Positions 9,066-18,257 are shown, numbered from the stretch's first letter. The stretch is 64,000 nucleotides of DNA from Arcanobacterium pinnipediorum (GCF_023973165.1 NZ_CP099547.1:744001-808000), one strand, 5' to 3'. A program made the numbers and translations. Notes: generated from the sequence alone by a model not told the origin.

Positions 9066-9695
9066 ATGTCGGCAATAGAAATCCAGGATGGTTATGCTCT
9101 AGGTGCGCCAGTCCAGCATCCAGCGCAGCCACGATTGAAGGTTGTTCATACACCTGAGCGTCAGGCGCCACGCAGGGAAACGACTCCTCGCCAGATCGTG
9201 CGTCCCGAGCGTTCTCGCCAGATCGTGCGTCCCGATCGTCCCCGCACAACGGGGGCACCGGCATTATTTGCCGTTCCAACTGCGCCCTCACCAAGTTCGA
9301 CTGAAGCAGTTTCAGGTGTGTGGCGTGTGCAATCAGCTCCATATTCTTATCGGCATGCAGCTAGCGTCACCTCAGATTTTCGTCATATTCTAAGCGAAGG
9401 TGTGCAGTACATAAACCACGTGCGTGTAGCGCTGCGGTTAAAGTCGGTCGTGGGCTTTACGGCTCTTATGGCGGTCTCGATTCTTGCGGGTTTACTGATT
9501 GTTGCTATTTTTGGGCTTTTCCCAGCAGGCGGCACTATCCACATCGTCCAGCCAGGCGATACGTTAGTCTCGATTGCCTCAGCTATTAACGCTCCAGTCG
9601 ATACTACTGAGGTGATCGCAGATATCTATTCGTTGAACGCCATCGAAGAAGGACGTATTTTCCCAGGGCAAGAATTAGTCATCCCGCACTACTGA
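9066..9695 (+). CDS. SOS-regulated LysM membrane protein (DivS/Rv2719c-like)
   Basis: 209 residues: a basic, Pro/Arg-rich cytoplasmic N-terminus, one membrane segment (about residues 131-152, ALMAVSILAGLLIVAIFGLF) and an extracellular LysM domain (about 158-207, IHIVQPGDTLVSIASAIN). Genes with this architecture beside lexA and nrdR (DivS of Corynebacterium, Rv2719c of Mycobacterium) delay cell division during SOS. The same job is inferred here from synteny and the two LexA boxes. The N-terminus holds a 27-bp tandem duplication (RQIVRPERS/RQIVRPDRP, 9187-9240). The RBS region GAGAGAGG is at 9053-9060. Confidence 0.85.
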   Translation: MSAIEIQDGYALGAPVQHPAQPRLKVVHTPERQAPRRETTPRQIVRPERSRQIVRPDRPRTTGAPALFAVPTAPSPSSTEAVSGVWRVQSAPYSYRHAASVTSDFRHILSEGVQYINHVRVALRLKSVVGFTALMAVSILAGLLIVAIFGLFPAGGTIHIVQPGDTLVSIASAINAPVDTTEVIADIYSLNAIEEGRIFPGQELVIPHY

Positions 9696-9751
9696 GTTGG
9701 CGTTGATCATTGCACTGTAAAATTGCCAGCAATCAGGATAATGTTGTAGGT

Positions 9752-10210
9752 ATGCATTGTCCTTTCTGCCGATACGCCGATTCGCGCGTTATAGATACCC
9801 GCACCGCTGATGATGGAATGACCATCCGCCGCCGGCGCGAATGTCCGAATTGTAAGCGTCGCTTTTCAACCTCAGAATCCGCTACGTTGATGGTCTTGAA
9901 GCGTTCTGGAACATCTGAGCCATTTTCACGAGAAAAAATTGTTGCCGGTGTCGGCAAAGCCTGCCAGGGACGCCCGGTAACAGACGATCAACTAGCAGTG
10001 CTTGCCCAACAAGTCGAAGAGAGCATCCGAGCTCAAGGCCATGCACAGATCAATGCACACGATATTGGTCTCGAAATTCTCCAACCCTTGCGTCGATTGG
10101 ATCGCATCGCATACTTACGTTTCGCATCTGTCTACTCTAACTTCGATTCACTAGAGGACTTTGAAAACGCGATCAGTGAACTGCGTGCAGAGACAGCTGA
10201 TCAAGAATAG
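9752..10210 (+). CDS. nrdR: Transcriptional repressor NrdR
   Basis: ATP/dATP-sensing repressor of ribonucleotide reductase genes. 152 residues starting at MHCPFC, the usual NrdR start. The zinc ribbon has CPFC and CPNC pairs with RRRREC between them, followed by an ATP-cone domain ([20 protein letters not shown] to residue 136 or so). An upstream in-frame start at 9710 would add 14 atypical residues and is rejected. A GATAAT hexamer ends 9 bases before the ATG and no clear RBS is present, so the transcript may be nearly leaderless. Its place after the lexA/LysM pair is conserved in actinobacteria. Confidence 0.95.
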   Translation: MHCPFCRYADSRVIDTRTADDGMTIRRRRECPNCKRRFSTSESATLMVLKRSGTSEPFSREKIVAGVGKACQGRPVTDDQLAVLAQQVEESIRAQGHAQINAHDIGLEILQPLRRLDRIAYLRFASVYSNFDSLEDFENAISELRAETADQE

Positions 10211-10316
10211 ATTTCAGATTCACTACCGGATCTGGGATCACTCGATCAACGCCGATGCTGGCCAGCAGCCTGATTCCTGACTCTCTAACTTTAGCTAAAC
10301 TAGCTGATAACAATGT

Positions 10317-10351
10317 ATGGGTGGTGACCTCGAGGCGAGGTCACCACCCAT
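10317..10351. terminator. perfect inverted repeat between nrdR and the acyl-CoA synthetase gene
   Basis: A perfect 16-bp stem (10317-10332 with 10336-10351) and a 3-base loop. It lies between two convergent genes and probably serves as a bidirectional terminator, but neither side has a T-run. Its outer arms ATGGGTGGTGA/TCACCACCCAT also occur in the repeat at 48014-48046. Confidence 0.6.
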
Positions 10352-10388
10352 CTAGCAACTATCGGCAACGTAAAGCGGTTCTGGTAGG

Positions 10389-12614
10389 TTACTTCCCGTC
10401 AACGTGCTGCTCAGCAGAAGGTCCGTCAACGTGCTGCTCAGCAGAAGACTCATCAACATTTTGCCTAGCAGACGTCCCGTCAAGGATTCGCGCAGCAGAA
10501 GACTCGTCAAGTTTGCGGCCAGAAATCTCCACCACGGCTTCATGCTCCACAGGTTCTTCGGTCCCAGCGGCCGTAGTGCTCGGCACAGACTCACTTGATG
10601 AGTTTTTCCGGTTTGCCTTCGCCGGGAAAATACCATCTTTTTGCTGCGAGAGCCACGCTTTAAAATTCTCTATAGACAAGCCAGACTGCTTAGCAAAATC
10701 CTCGAATGATTTTTCGATCTCTGCCCGATCCGTTGCTTGTGCAATCCGCTCAGCCATACGCGTACGGAACGCCTCGAACTTCTCACTATTTTGCTCAGTC
10801 CATACCTTCCAGTCATCGCGAGAAGCTTCTGCTCGGTCTCGGAAATTACTCCAATACTCATCGAACATTGACGAAGCCGACGTCGAAACTTCTGAAATCT
10901 TCTCACGCCACTGCCCAGAATTAAGTTCGAACGAGGCTAACTTTTCCCGCACCGAACGTCGCATCACTTTCCCGATCTGGGAGCGAGGCAATTCATCAAG
11001 AATCGCAATAGATTTAGGCATCGCATAGTGCGAGAGCTTATCTTCAGTCCACTTACGAACCGCTTCTAGATCAACCTTTGACCCCGGCTCTAAAACCAGT
11101 GCTGCAACCACAGATTCGGAAAATGAATCAGTAGGCATACCAACCACTGCGACGTCAACCACTCCCGGCATCTGGCGTACTGCATCTTCAACCTGCGAGG
11201 GGTAGACGTTAAACCCACCGTTAATAATCATCTCTTTTCGGCGATCAGCCATAACGATAAAGCCATCATCCCACATCCCCAGATCGCCGGTACGCAACCA
11301 GCCGCCTTCCATAAGTGCATGCTGAGTTTCTTCCTCATTACCCAGATAGCCCTGGAAAATCTGTGGACCGCGTGCGCAAATCTCACCCACTTCTTTGTCC
11401 GCAGTGATTTCACGATCTGGATTATCTGGATCGATAATCTTAACCTCAGTAGCCGGGAACGGAACACCAAGCGTCGATGGTCTGCGCGTAGGAGCTATAG
11501 GCGAACCAGCAATAACAGGTGAGGCTTCACTCATGCCGTATCCTTCAATGAGATAACCGCCAGTAGCATTTTCCCAACGAGTAGCCAATTGTGGATCTAG
11601 CGCCATCGCCCCGGAAACCGAGTAGCGAATAGTAGTCAGATCCGCCTTCTTTCCAGCATCGAGCGCATCGAGAATCTTCTTATACATTGGCGGCACACCA
11701 CCGAAGAACGTAATGGGATGACGTGAATGACCTGCCAGCAAGATATCAACGTCGAAGGACGGGGTCATAACGATCGTCGTCGCCGAACTAACACACAAGC
11801 TCAACGAAAGTTGTAAACCAAATGCGTGGAAGAACGGCAAAATCGCTGCTACGGTCTCGTTGCCTCGCTCAAACCCCTTGAGCCACATTTCATTTTGTTT
11901 CGCATTGGCAATGATGTTGCGATGCGAAAGTTTCACTGCCTTCGACACCCCAGTAGTGCCACCGGTTTGAAGCAAAACCGCAATTGATTGAGGCGAAACA
12001 TCTGAGGCAGTAGCAATATCTGAAGGGGAGGCATAGCGCACTTGATTGTCCCAAGAATGAACACCAGGTGGGACATTTCCGCGCAATTTAGCGCGTTGTT
12101 CGCGAGCAGCTTTGATCGGAAGCTTAAGCAGTAACTGCGACTTCGTAGGTAGGGCTTTGACTAAATTGACAGCCAGATAGGTCCGGCCATGAAAATCACC
12201 ATCACGCAAAAGTTTTTCAATCGTTTGTTCCCATCCAATAACGACGGTGGAACCAACGAGGTCTAATTCGCGATTCAGTTGTGCAACTGGGGCGAGTGGG
12301 TTGTGTTCTGCAACAGTTGCCCCCAGTGCGATAGTGGCATAAAACGCGGCGAAATGTTGCGGACAATTAGGTTGAATAAGCGAAACGACATCGCCTTGGC
12401 GCACGCCACACATTTTCAGTACGGTGATTGCGCGCGCTACCTCATCACCAATCTCTTCATAGGTCCATTCACGCCCAAGGAAATCAATTGCTACCCGTTG
12501 TGGAAAATCCGCAATGGCATCAATAAGCATCTGTTCGATCGTGAAATCAGGAATATCGATCTGCGTACTTACGCCTTCTGGATAATGTTCTGTGCCTCGT
12601 TGCGGGGGTGTCAT
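10389..12614 (-). CDS. Long-chain acyl-CoA synthetase with repeat-bearing C-terminal tail
   Basis: AMP-forming fatty acid-CoA ligase of the FadD group that activates fatty acids for lipid metabolism. 741 residues. The catalytic part (about residues 1-564) has the AMP/P-loop motif QTGGTTGVSKAVKLSH, the segment YGMSEASPV, the hinge-proximal GWLRTGDLGMWDDGF and the C-terminal catalytic lysine motif RSQIGKVMRR. About 177 extra residues follow. The first 100 are Trp-, Glu- and Arg-rich and look like amphipathic helices (SMFDEYWSNFRDR, DDWKVWTEQNSEKF, SIENFKAWLSQQ). The rest is a disordered stretch ending in 9-residue repeats. FadD proteins normally end soon after the GK motif, so the tail is odd. 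A GTTCTCCTTAAG stretch just upstream of the ATG (12614) reads AAGGAGAAC on the coding strand as RBS. Confidence 0.88.
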   Translation of the reverse strand: MTPPQRGTEHYPEGVSTQIDIPDFTIEQMLIDAIADFPQRVAIDFLGREWTYEEIGDEVARAITVLKMCGVRQGDVVSLIQPNCPQHFAAFYATIALGATVAEHNPLAPVAQLNRELDLVGSTVVIGWEQTIEKLLRDGDFHGRTYLAVNLVKALPTKSQLLLKLPIKAAREQRAKLRGNVPPGVHSWDNQVRYASPSDIATASDVSPQSIAVLLQTGGTTGVSKAVKLSHRNIIANAKQNEMWLKGFERGNETVAAILPFFHAFGLQLSLSLCVSSATTIVMTPSFDVDILLAGHSRHPITFFGGVPPMYKKILDALDAGKKADLTTIRYSVSGAMALDPQLATRWENATGGYLIEGYGMSEASPVIAGSPIAPTRRPSTLGVPFPATEVKIIDPDNPDREITADKEVGEICARGPQIFQGYLGNEEETQHALMEGGWLRTGDLGMWDDGFIVMADRRKEMIINGGFNVYPSQVEDAVRQMPGVVDVAVVGMPTDSFSESVVAALVLEPGSKVDLEAVRKWTEDKLSHYAMPKSIAILDELPRSQIGKVMRRSVREKLASFELNSGQWREKISEVSTSASSMFDEYWSNFRDRAEASRDDWKVWTEQNSEKFEAFRTRMAERIAQATDRAEIEKSFEDFAKQSGLSIENFKAWLSQQKDGIFPAKANRKNSSSESVPSTTAAGTEEPVEHEAVVEISGRKLDESSAARILDGTSARQNVDESSAEQHVDGPSAEQHVDGK
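10392..10510. repeat. 27-bp tandem repeats in the 3' end of the acyl-CoA synthetase gene
   Basis: About four and a half tandem 27-bp units encode 9-residue repeats of the type VDESSAEQH / VDGPSAEQH. The two units nearest the stop codon share 23 identical consecutive bases; the inner ones are diverged. Unit length is a multiple of three, so copy changes keep the frame. Confidence 0.8.
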
Positions 12615-12712
12615 ATCCGTTCTCCTTAAGAGTGATCAGTAGGAAGCGAATCAAGCTCACCTGTAAACTTACCAGACCGTAGGTAAGGTGTGAAGTTCAA
12701 ATTTAAAGGTGT

Positions 12713-14971
12713 TTAATGTAACACTTCCGGTAGTGGCGTATCGGAGACTACTGCCATTTTCCGCGTTGCTCGCGTCATCGCAACGTACAGATCTCCCGGT
12801 CCTTCGTCGAAGATCTGGAGTGGATTAAGTAACACCACACTGTCAAATTCCAAGCCCTTTGACTGGCGTGCAGTCATAACATGAATACGCTCGCTGACCT
12901 CAGCACCGGTAGAATCGATAGACCACTGGGCAAGTTTAGGCTCACCAAATACCGCGTCCTGGGCAGGTTGTAGGAGTTGAGCTGGAACAATGACGGCCAA
13001 AGTTCCGTGCGCAGAACCATACTGTTTATCGAGCTCAGTTGATTCCACCACAATGCGCTCGATGAGAGTTGAGTAGAGCAGTTGCGGTGAAGTTTCGTCA
13101 TAGGTGAACGTATCGGCAAGATCGCGCACAGCGCGAATCGGGCGCACCGGGTGACCAAGATAGTCCATGACGGCGGTAGCTCTATCTAATAACGACGACG
13201 GAGTACGATAAGACATCGTTAGTTCATCAATCCGCGTGAAGTCACCCAAGGCACCTAGTGCTTGTTTCCAGCCTCCTGCCGGTGATCCATCAGGGCGCTG
13301 GTCAACATCACCAACGATGGTCATGGAACGAGCAGGATTGCGCCGAGAAATCATCCGCCATTGCATATCAGATAATTCTTGGGCTTCATCGACAATAATA
13401 TGCCCGTAGGTCCATGTGCGATCCGATGCGGCGCGTTCGGCGAGCGAACCTGCTGAATAATCCGTATAGAGGCGGTCAGCTACAGCGTCTGCCTGGACGA
13501 TTCCGCCACCTAACCCCATGGCGTCCATCGTCTCTGAAACGTAGGAGTCGTGGCGTTTGCGCTGTTCATTTAAGGCACGTTCTTGAGCGAGTTCAGCATC
13601 AGTACTGAACTGACCGAGATGTTCGGCTAATTCATCAAGGATAGGAATATCAGCCCGGGTGAATCCAGCATGACGATCCCGGCGTAGTAGTTGGCGCTCT
13701 TCCTCGCTCAGTTCGGGGGCAATGCGAGCAAGGAGTTGGGGGTAATGATAAATTCTTGCCAACAGTGTGGTTGGAGAAGATGGCAACCAATGCAAATTAA
13801 TTTCGCGGCGAGCATCAATCGATTCAGCAATATCTGCGTATAAGAACTCATTGTTAGCCACATCGACCTCGAGTGCACTGGCAAGTTGCTGAGCTAACTG
13901 TTCAACTAAGTATTTTGCATATACCTCCCGAGCTTGATTGTGAGGTTTATTAGTGCGTCGAGCTCGACGTTGGGCGGCCTCAACCATTTTTGGCGTCAGG
14001 CTAAGTTTTTTGCCATTGATAGTTATCGTCGCAGTTGTGCGACGAGGTTTTTCCACGATCCGAGCTATGGCGCGTTCGGCAAACGTCACCCAGCGCTTAT
14101 CGCCCTTCAACTCAGCCAACCGAGCATCTTCGCAAGCAGTTACACTTACCCCTGGAAGTAGGTCCTCAACCGTCGTCGAAACAACATCTGATTCTCCCAA
14201 TGCCGGCAAGACCTGGTCGATATAGCGCAAGAAAATTGGAGAAGGGCCAATAATAAGGACTCCAGAACGAGCCAAGCGTTGCCGATGAGTGTAGAGCAAA
14301 TACGCCGCACGATGGAGTGCCACTGCAGTCTTTCCGGTACCAGGACCGCCTTGAACTACAAGAATTCCGTTGATATCGGAACGGATGATGCGGTCTTGTT
14401 CAGTTTGGATAGTGGCAACAATATCTCCCATCCGACCATCGCGTGCTTTGCTCATCGCCGCAAATAGTGCACCTTCGCCAGTGAGATTGAGATCATCGGA
14501 TTGACCTACCGAATCAGTCAAAAGTTCATCTTCGACGCCAATGACGTTGCGCAGTCGTGTTTGGATGTGGCGCCGGCGCACGATATTGCCCGGATGAGCA
14601 GCAGTGGCTTGATAAAATGGCTCGGATTGAGGAGCACGCCAATCGGTGAGGATGATGTCATTATTATCATCGCGTAAGGTGGTACGGCCGATATGGTGAA
14701 TAGTTCCGTCCTGGCTATCTAAGCGTCCCAACACTAGGCGATTTTCCACATTGCGCAACCGGGCAAGATTATCTTCATAATGGGAGGCAAAGGAATCGCG
14801 TTCCGATACTTGGCCTGGAGTGCCGCGCCCTCCCTGGGCGCGCACTTTCTTCAATTGGGCATCGTAGTAATCATATTGTTTATCAAGAGCTTGATATGCA
14901 TAGGAGACAAACTTTTGTTCTTCCGCAATTGCTTTAGCTTGCGCAGTTCGCTCTATGGTTTCATCCATCAC
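12713..14971 (-). CDS. helD: HelD-type RNA polymerase-recycling ATPase (UvrD/Rep-like)
   Basis: Superfamily 1 motor protein related to HelD, which releases stalled or rifamycin-bound RNA polymerase from DNA. 752 residues. The N-terminal coiled-coil arm (residues 1-60, AEEQKFVSYAYQALDKQYDY) is followed by the HelD-typical segment GRTTLRDDNNDIILTDWRAP, Walker A GGPGTGKTAVALHRAAYLLY, Walker B IIVDEAQELSD, VGDVDQRPDG, MSYRTPSSLL and the C-terminal MTARQSKGLEFDSVVL and VAMTRATRKMAVV. The start is GTG 14971 or the adjacent ATG 14968, behind GAAGGG. It diverges from the PAC2 gene. I see no rifamycin-associated element in the 164-base gap. Confidence 0.87.
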   Translation of the reverse strand: MMDETIERTAQAKAIAEEQKFVSYAYQALDKQYDYYDAQLKKVRAQGGRGTPGQVSERDSFASHYEDNLARLRNVENRLVLGRLDSQDGTIHHIGRTTLRDDNNDIILTDWRAPQSEPFYQATAAHPGNIVRRRHIQTRLRNVIGVEDELLTDSVGQSDDLNLTGEGALFAAMSKARDGRMGDIVATIQTEQDRIIRSDINGILVVQGGPGTGKTAVALHRAAYLLYTHRQRLARSGVLIIGPSPIFLRYIDQVLPALGESDVVSTTVEDLLPGVSVTACEDARLAELKGDKRWVTFAERAIARIVEKPRRTTATITINGKKLSLTPKMVEAAQRRARRTNKPHNQAREVYAKYLVEQLAQQLASALEVDVANNEFLYADIAESIDARREINLHWLPSSPTTLLARIYHYPQLLARIAPELSEEERQLLRRDRHAGFTRADIPILDELAEHLGQFSTDAELAQERALNEQRKRHDSYVSETMDAMGLGGGIVQADAVADRLYTDYSAGSLAERAASDRTWTYGHIIVDEAQELSDMQWRMISRRNPARSMTIVGDVDQRPDGSPAGGWKQALGALGDFTRIDELTMSYRTPSSLLDRATAVMDYLGHPVRPIRAVRDLADTFTYDETSPQLLYSTLIERIVVESTELDKQYGSAHGTLAVIVPAQLLQPAQDAVFGEPKLAQWSIDSTGAEVSERIHVMTARQSKGLEFDSVVLLNPLQIFDEGPGDLYVAMTRATRKMAVVSDTPLPEVLH

Positions 14972-15135
14972 TTTTGCCCTTCATTTGAGAAACTGGGTTC
15001 CATAATTATTCCTTATTTCGCCCTTGGATGCATGGCGAAGAACAAATCGTGAAACGTAGTTCTCACAATTTAGTACAGACATTGTCGTCTAAGATGTTTT
15101 AAGGTAGAAAGATAAGATGTTTTCGAGGGGGACAG

Positions 15136-16155
15136 ATGCCGAATTATGCAATATATCCTGAGCAATTGGGCGATTTAAAGGTTTCGACTCTTGTTATTGG
15201 TCTCATCGATCATCTCGTTGATCCTGGTGCGATTGGGCAAGCGGTTAATGCATGCATTGACCTTTTAGATGCAGTTGAAGTATCAGCCTTTGATTCTGAT
15301 CCGCTCTATGACTATCGGGCACAGCGTCCGATTGTGACCTATGTTGATGGCAAGCTTGCTTCTAGTGCTGAACCGAGTATGTCCCTAGATCTGGTGACCG
15401 ACCTCAACGGTGAGTCTTTCTTGTTCTTGCACGGCACGGAACCAGATTTCCACTGGCCACGCCTAACTGCAGACGTTATCGAGATTATCAAGCGCTTTGG
15501 CGTGGAGAAGATATTTTCTATCCACGGTATGCCAGCTCCAATCCCGCACACCCGAGCAGCTGATATGTTGATCCGCACCACCGAACATGTTACTAATTCA
15601 GCGGTTGTCTATGGTCAAGCAAGTCATCCGGCATCATTAGCAGACTATATTGAATACCAGCTCGGTCAAGCAGGTTACCCGGCAACCAACATTCGAGTTC
15701 GTGTTCCACTTTATATGTCACGTTCAGATATGCCATTTTTCTCCGGGGCACTCGCGGTTGTCCGTCAGCTTGCCGCACTGGGAGGTCCAACTATTCCGTT
15801 CGGTGATCTAGAGCAGCACGAAGATCACCAACGCGCTGAGCTTGCATCAATTGCGCAGCAAGACTCGCAATTCGCAGCAATGGTCAGCCAGTTCGAGACG
15901 GACTATGATTCTACAGAGCAAGGCTTTGTGACTATCCACGACGAAGATGGCCCATTACCGACGTCGGACGAAATCGGAGCTGCGGTGGAGAAGTTTTTGG
16001 CTATGCAAAATTCCAATCCACTTGAGGGTGTTCAGAGTACACAAGAGCCGGTTGCTAAACCCAAACCCAAAGACGGCGATGTCCATGACATACGCACACA
16101 TTTGAAGAATTCGCTGGCGCAACTATTTAATCGGAAGCAAGATCCGCAGAACTAG
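15136..16155 (+). CDS. PAC2 family protein
   Basis: 339 residues of the PAC2 (proteasome assembly chaperone 2-like, COG2047) family found in most actinobacteria; biochemical function is not established. Typical segments are TLVIGLIDHLVDPGAIGQAV near the start, FLFLHGTEPDFHWPRLT, HGMPAPIPHTRAADMLI, PASLADYIEYQLGQ and VRVPLYMSRSDM. The last 60 or so residues are charged and linker-like. A GAGGGGGA RBS at 15124-15131 precedes the ATG. The 3' end overlaps the convergent [22 protein letters not shown] gene by 29 bases. Confidence 0.85.
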   Translation: MPNYAIYPEQLGDLKVSTLVIGLIDHLVDPGAIGQAVNACIDLLDAVEVSAFDSDPLYDYRAQRPIVTYVDGKLASSAEPSMSLDLVTDLNGESFLFLHGTEPDFHWPRLTADVIEIIKRFGVEKIFSIHGMPAPIPHTRAADMLIRTTEHVTNSAVVYGQASHPASLADYIEYQLGQAGYPATNIRVRVPLYMSRSDMPFFSGALAVVRQLAALGGPTIPFGDLEQHEDHQRAELASIAQQDSQFAAMVSQFETDYDSTEQGFVTIHDEDGPLPTSDEIGAAVEKFLAMQNSNPLEGVQSTQEPVAKPKPKDGDVHDIRTHLKNSLAQLFNRKQDPQN

Positions 16156-16954
16156 CCCATCCTATGTGCGCATCCGTCAGTGGTGCGGTGTTGGCGGCGT
16201 GCCGGAGAAGGTAATCTTGTCCAACGATACTTGCCGGCATGGGTAGGTGGCGTAAGGCGCGATCGATTTCGTCTTTGTTTATCTCAGTGGGGGAGGCGAG
16301 CAGGATGACGTTTCCGTAGCGGCGTTTTTTGAAAATTGCTGGATCAGCAATTGCTGCTAGATGGGAGAAGGAAGCGCTTGCGGCCGCCACTTCGCGGTAC
16401 ACTGCCTTCATGCCTTGACGGTTAGTTATATTGACGCAATAAACCCCGGTTTGCCCTATTAATCGAGCGCAGTGCGCGTAGGCTTCGACAGTTGTAAGGT
16501 GTGGTGGAACGACGCCGTTGACAAACGCATCGCGAACAATAACGTGCCAGGTTCCAGAATTTGTTTCTAAGGTTGTGCGAGCGTCTTGGGTTCGGATACG
16601 CAAGGCGGGAGCGGAAGGTAAATCGAAATGGGAGCGAGCAATTGAAGCTAGTTCGGGGTCGATTTCAATAGCTAATTGGCGTGAGCGTGGGCGTTGAGCG
16701 TCAAAACACCGCGCCAGCGCACAACCTGCTGCTCCTAGGTGCAGTGCACGTATGGGCTGAGGTGAGGCAAAGAAATGATTGGTGACGACGTCGATGTGTT
16801 GCATATATTCAAATTCGAGGCGCGTAGGATCAGCTAAGTCGATAGCAGAAGATTCGGCGTCGTCGATATATAGTGTTCGCAGATGATCGCGGGTTTCGAT
16901 CCGTATTGTTGCCATTCCAGTGTGGAAGATGTCTATGTGTGTTCCTCGAGCCAT
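16127..16954 (-). CDS. Spermidine [12 protein letters not shown] methyltransferase-fold protein
   Basis: 275 residues with the fold of spermidine synthase/SAM-dependent methyltransferases: an N-terminal beta region (MATIRIETRDHLRTLYIDD), then the nucleotide-binding segment IRALHLGAAGCALARCF, LAIEIDPELASIARSHF and RIRTQDARTTLE. The polyamine-synthase acidic signature is not convincing (VIVRDAFVNGVVPPHL in place of the usual Asp-rich motif), so actual spermidine synthesis is doubtful. Actinobacteria have many such orphan proteins. The gene converges on the PAC2 gene (29-base overlap) and diverges from dinB. Confidence 0.75.
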   Translation of the reverse strand: MARGTHIDIFHTGMATIRIETRDHLRTLYIDDAESSAIDLADPTRLEFEYMQHIDVVTNHFFASPQPIRALHLGAAGCALARCFDAQRPRSRQLAIEIDPELASIARSHFDLPSAPALRIRTQDARTTLETNSGTWHVIVRDAFVNGVVPPHLTTVEAYAHCARLIGQTGVYCVNITNRQGMKAVYREVAAASASFSHLAAIADPAIFKKRRYGNVILLASPTEINKDEIDRALRHLPMPASIVGQDYLLRHAANTAPLTDAHIGWASSADLASD

Positions 16955-17024
16955 TTCTTTAGCATATCTGGGCGTGCCACGCTACGCTAAAGATGACAGC
17001 GAAGTAGCAGATGAAGGAGGGATA

Positions 17025-18257
17025 GTGTCACGAGCTCCGCGTTCGCATACTGCCCGCCGATTTTGGGGTGATGATGATTCGGGCACTCCCATCCTTCACA
17101 TAGATATGGATGCATTCTTTGTTTCAGTTGAATTGTTGTATCGGCCAGATTTGATTGGCAAGCCAGTGGCAGTTGGCGGTCAAGATCGTGGAGTTATTTC
17201 TGCTGCTTCCTATGAAGCGCGCACGCATGGGGTTAATTCCGCTATGCCAGTTGCCCAGGCTCGACGTCGTTGCCCGCACTTAATTATCCTTCCAGCTCAC
17301 CACGATAGATATGCCGCCGTCTCTGAGCGCATTATGAACTATTTGCGTTCTATTACTCCGCTTGTTGAGCAATTGTCTGTAGACGAAGCGTTTTTAGATG
17401 TCAAAGGCGCGCAGAAATTGTTTGGATCTCCTGTTCAGATTGCACATCAGATTCGCGCCCATATTCGATCTGCGGAAGGGCTTGCGGCCTCAGTGGGGAT
17501 TGCTAGTACGAAGCATGTAGCTAAGGTTGCTTCAGCCCATGCTAAACCTGACGGTCTACTGCTTGTTCCTAAGGAACGTACACAAGATTTTTTGCTTACC
17601 TTACCTGTTGGTGCGTTGTGGGGAGTGGGGGATAAAACGCGAGGTCTTCTCCACGATAGAGGCATTATTGACGTCAGCGATATTCTCACTGTTGGACGCC
17701 AGCGCCTTGTCGCGATTTTGGGGTCATCTCAAGGCAATCATCTTTATGATCTGGCATCGGGCAAAGATGAGCGAAAAGTCCAACCAGTGCGCGAAGAGAA
17801 GTCGGTTTCTAAGGAGCATACGTTCTTCGAACCGATGCACAAACATGAAGATGCGTTGCGCATGATTCTTACTCAGGCGCACGACGTCGGACGCCGATTG
17901 CGTGCCCATGACCTCTATGGGCGTACGGTGACGATTAAAGTACGTTATTCGAATTTTCATACTATTACTCGATCGGTGACGTTAGGGGCTGGGACGAATA
18001 CGGGGGCAGATATTTTTGACGCAGCCCGATCATTGTTCGATCAGCTTCCTTCTTCTGATTTAGGTATTCGTCTTTTGGGAGTCAAGGTTGACCAGTTATC
18101 GCCAGCCGGGCAAGGAATTCAGCTTGCGCTGGGTGATGATGGGCGGCGCTCGCGAGCTGAGGAAACGATGGATAGTATTCGGGAAAAATTTGGTCATGCG
18201 ATCTTACAGCAAGGATCGTTAATGGAAACTGATTCACGTCAGCCTCCTACTATTTGA
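17025..18257 (+). CDS. dinB: DNA polymerase IV
   Basis: Y-family translesion polymerase. 410 residues from GTG 17025, which has GAAGGAGG at 17013-17020 in front. The open frame extends to 16920, but that part is non-conserved and overlaps the divergent gene. Catalytic motifs are HIDMDAFFVSVE, AASYEARTHGVNSAMP and SVDEAFLD, and the helix-hairpin-helix region contains LPVGALWGVGDKTRGLL. The little-finger domain includes SVSKEHTFFEP and RTVTIKVRYSNFHTITRS. No GAAC-N4-GTTC LexA box is visible in the 70 bases upstream. The C-terminus has no clear clamp-binding motif. Confidence 0.92.
   Translation: MSRAPRSHTARRFWGDDDSGTPILHIDMDAFFVSVELLYRPDLIGKPVAVGGQDRGVISAASYEARTHGVNSAMPVAQARRRCPHLIILPAHHDRYAAVSERIMNYLRSITPLVEQLSVDEAFLDVKGAQKLFGSPVQIAHQIRAHIRSAEGLAASVGIASTKHVAKVASAHAKPDGLLLVPKERTQDFLLTLPVGALWGVGDKTRGLLHDRGIIDVSDILTVGRQRLVAILGSSQGNHLYDLASGKDERKVQPVREEKSVSKEHTFFEPMHKHEDALRMILTQAHDVGRRLRAHDLYGRTVTIKVRYSNFHTITRSVTLGAGTNTGADIFDAARSLFDQLPSSDLGIRLLGVKVDQLSPAGQGIQLALGDDGRRSRAEETMDSIREKFGHAILQQGSLMETDSRQPPTI

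Noticed and set aside
10255..11028. Long open frame on the plus strand opposite the acyl-CoA synthetase tail
   Set aside because: It is antisense to a clear gene, Ser/Arg-rich, without RBS or recognisable domains.
14972..15135. Rifamycin-associated element upstream of helD
   Set aside because: No inverted repeat resembling the known 19-bp element is found in the gap.
16955..17024. LexA box for dinB
   Set aside because: No GAAC-N4-GTTC core is present before the gene.
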